Shown piece by piece: positions 62,569 through 64,000 of a DNA stretch of 64,000 bases (its first letter is position 1; each line of letters begins with the position of its first letter). This DNA is from Oscheius sp. JU75 (lineage: Eukaryota > Nematoda > Chromadorea > Rhabditida > Rhabditidae). The stretch is from positions 8,866,001-8,930,000 of the forward strand of contig JASJZC010000007.1 of the NCBI GenBank assembly GCA_037178855.1. Reading direction: 5' to 3'. The notes under the pieces were generated by a model. The model ran no database searches. It was not told the DNA's origin and saw nothing but the letters and a program-made list of their open reading frames with translations. A program made the translations under genes and the position numbers.

Positions 62569-63561
62569 ATGATCCGCTTTATCCTTATCCAAAACCGCGC
62601 CGGAAAAACGCGGCTAGCCAAATGGTACATGCATTTCGATGACGATGAGAAACAGGTTGACCATTTGCATTGAATTTCTATTCTCTGATTGTTTTAGAAG
62701 CTGATTGAGGAAGTTCACGCCTGTGTGACTGTCCGTGACGCCAAGCACACCAATTTTGTCGAGTTTCGCAACTTTAAGATCGTGTACAGAAGATATGCCG
62801 GGCTCTACTTTTGCATCTGTGTGGATATCATGGACAACAACTTGTACTACCTGGAGGCTATTCACAACTTTGTCGAGGTTGGTCTTTCTCATTATATTTC
62901 GAATTCTTTCCCAATGACTAACTGAAAATACAGTTTGAGAAAACATATCGTTGAGAGAACGACTGTTTTTTGATGAATAAACGATCCTTTACGTCGAACT
63001 TTAGTCAGACGAAGTGTGAAGACTCATATACTTTCCCCGTGGCATGAGATCGGTCTTCCTTTCAGGCAAGCAAAGACAATGATTTCACTGCGAGCAACTT
63101 TGGATTTCCAATAGGTTCTGCAGAGCTATAACAGGTGTATCCACGTTCTTGAGCACAAACACTTTGACTAGGAACTTTATCGAGAGTATGTATTAGAAAA
63201 TAGTTTTACAGTAACACTGAAAACAAATTAAGTTCCATTAGACTCGCTTATAAAGTACGACTAAATATGTTAGATGCTCTACATTACTTTTCAAACAAAC
63301 GTTCATAGCATTTCGTTATAAAATGTGAATGAGAGCCGACTGTTAGTCACTATCAACAAGTAAACTGCTTTATGGCAGTCTTTAATCGTATGTTTTCAGG
63401 TCCTGAACGAATACTTCCACAACGTCTGCGAGCTCGACCTGGTTTTCAATTTCTATAAAGTGTATTCAGTCGTCGATGAGATGTTTTTGGCCGGAGAAAT
63501 ACGAGAAACATCTCAGACGAAGGTGCTCAAACAGCTACTGATGCTCACGTCTCTTGAGTAA
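62569..63561 (+). CDS. AP2S1: AP-2 complex subunit sigma
   Basis: Small subunit of the AP-2 clathrin adaptor at the plasma membrane; it helps bind dileucine cargo signals. Exons 62569-62655, 62698-62877 and 63400-63561 join in frame to 142 residues, the same length as human AP2S1. It starts [20 protein letters not shown], continues [20 protein letters not shown] and [20 protein letters not shown], and ends [12 protein letters not shown]. That composition separates it from AP-1 sigma. Intron 1 is 42 nt, intron 2 is 522 nt. It lies 302 bp downstream of SRD5A3 on the same strand, with a TTCCAG acceptor-like site 15 nt before its ATG. Confidence 0.98.
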
Positions 63562-64000
63562 ACTCATCTACATTCTCCTATTCACTTTCACTTTTGCATA
63601 AGCTACCCCCTGGAGTTCCTGGTGAATTCAGCTCCTATTTTTTGTATAGCAGCGTACGCCATCTGCAGTGTTGTCATTCCCGTAGAGTTGGATGTGATAT
63701 ATTTATATGCAATAAATATCTAAGACATGTCAAGAGACAGCGAAGCAAAAAAGATTTGCTCAGGAGAGCTCTTCAGAGAACATGAACGACCCTACTAAGC
63801 AGATTTCTGTGGCTAAGAAAATCTGCTTGTTGAAGTCCGACAGCGTGAGTAGCTATTATTCACCCAAAATACTCAAAATACACTTTATAAAGCTCTTAAG
63901 GACCGAATCATTGCGCTCGAAATGGAGTTAGCTCCTTTGAGCTAGCAGCCGCTCAGTCGTTTGTCTCGAGCTGTGGTTCAGAAGGCCATCGAGGGCTAGT
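63562..64000. other. AP2S1 3' UTR and unresolved right edge
   Basis: An AATAAA at 63711-63716 is the likely AP2S1 polyadenylation signal. Beyond it, an ATG at 63782 opens MNDPTKQISVAKKICLLKSD up to a GTGAGT donor at 63845. A TTAAG acceptor at 63900 continues with DRIIALEMELAPLS and a stop. This could be the start of another gene or chance; I do not recognise it, and the window ends. Confidence 0.35.

Noticed and set aside
62878-63399. Possible extra exon in the long AP2S1 intron (reading HVLEHKHFD)
   Set aside because: AP2S1 is complete at 142 residues without it and stops interrupt the reading.

Overview
The window is animal nuclear DNA. It holds nine recognisable or well-supported multi-exon genes plus one probable extra gene, split by very short GT-AG introns. 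Exon joins that I could check by reading frame and by family length give many introns of only 36-48 nt, with a minority of 100-1100 nt, and acceptors very often read TTTTCAG. That style, together with the gene set (a single large ryanodine receptor, an FSHR-1-like LGR, a gustatory-receptor-family 7TM protein), suggests a compact ecdysozoan genome, most likely a nematode. A tardigrade or other small-genome invertebrate cannot be excluded from sequence alone. I see no bacterial genes, CRISPR arrays, viral genes or intact transposons.

Layout. From 1 to 44.7 kb all main genes read on the minus strand: a ryanodine receptor running off the left edge (1-20436; pore helix and C-tail lie outside), a 6.7-kb gene-poor stretch (20.4-27.1 kb), a small unrecognised secreted protein (27133-27893), EDEM2 (28081-31384), a gustatory-receptor-like gene (33170-36308), and a leucine-rich-repeat GPCR of the glycoprotein-hormone-receptor type (40388-44717). 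A decayed duplicate of that GPCR's last exons sits at 38.6-39.1 kb, and a probable plus-strand membrane-protein gene at 39.5-40.0 kb. From 47.7 kb the genes read on the plus strand: Arp2 (47685-50128), a 3.7-kb unresolved stretch, CRIM1 (53885-59709), SRD5A3 polyprenol reductase (60973-62266) and AP2S1 (62569-63561).

Functionally the genes do not form one pathway. They are housekeeping and signalling genes: ER calcium release (RyR), ER quality control and N-glycosylation (EDEM2, SRD5A3), actin nucleation (Arp2), clathrin endocytosis (AP2S1), BMP modulation (CRIM1) and two receptors. The observations most worth following are a perfect 21-bp hairpin near 27.0 kb, a missing Arg3.50 in the LGR, the partial tandem duplication of its tail, two candidate 37-38-nt GC-AG introns, and a possible EDEM2/secreted-protein bicistron. 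I did not find a clearly new multi-gene system.
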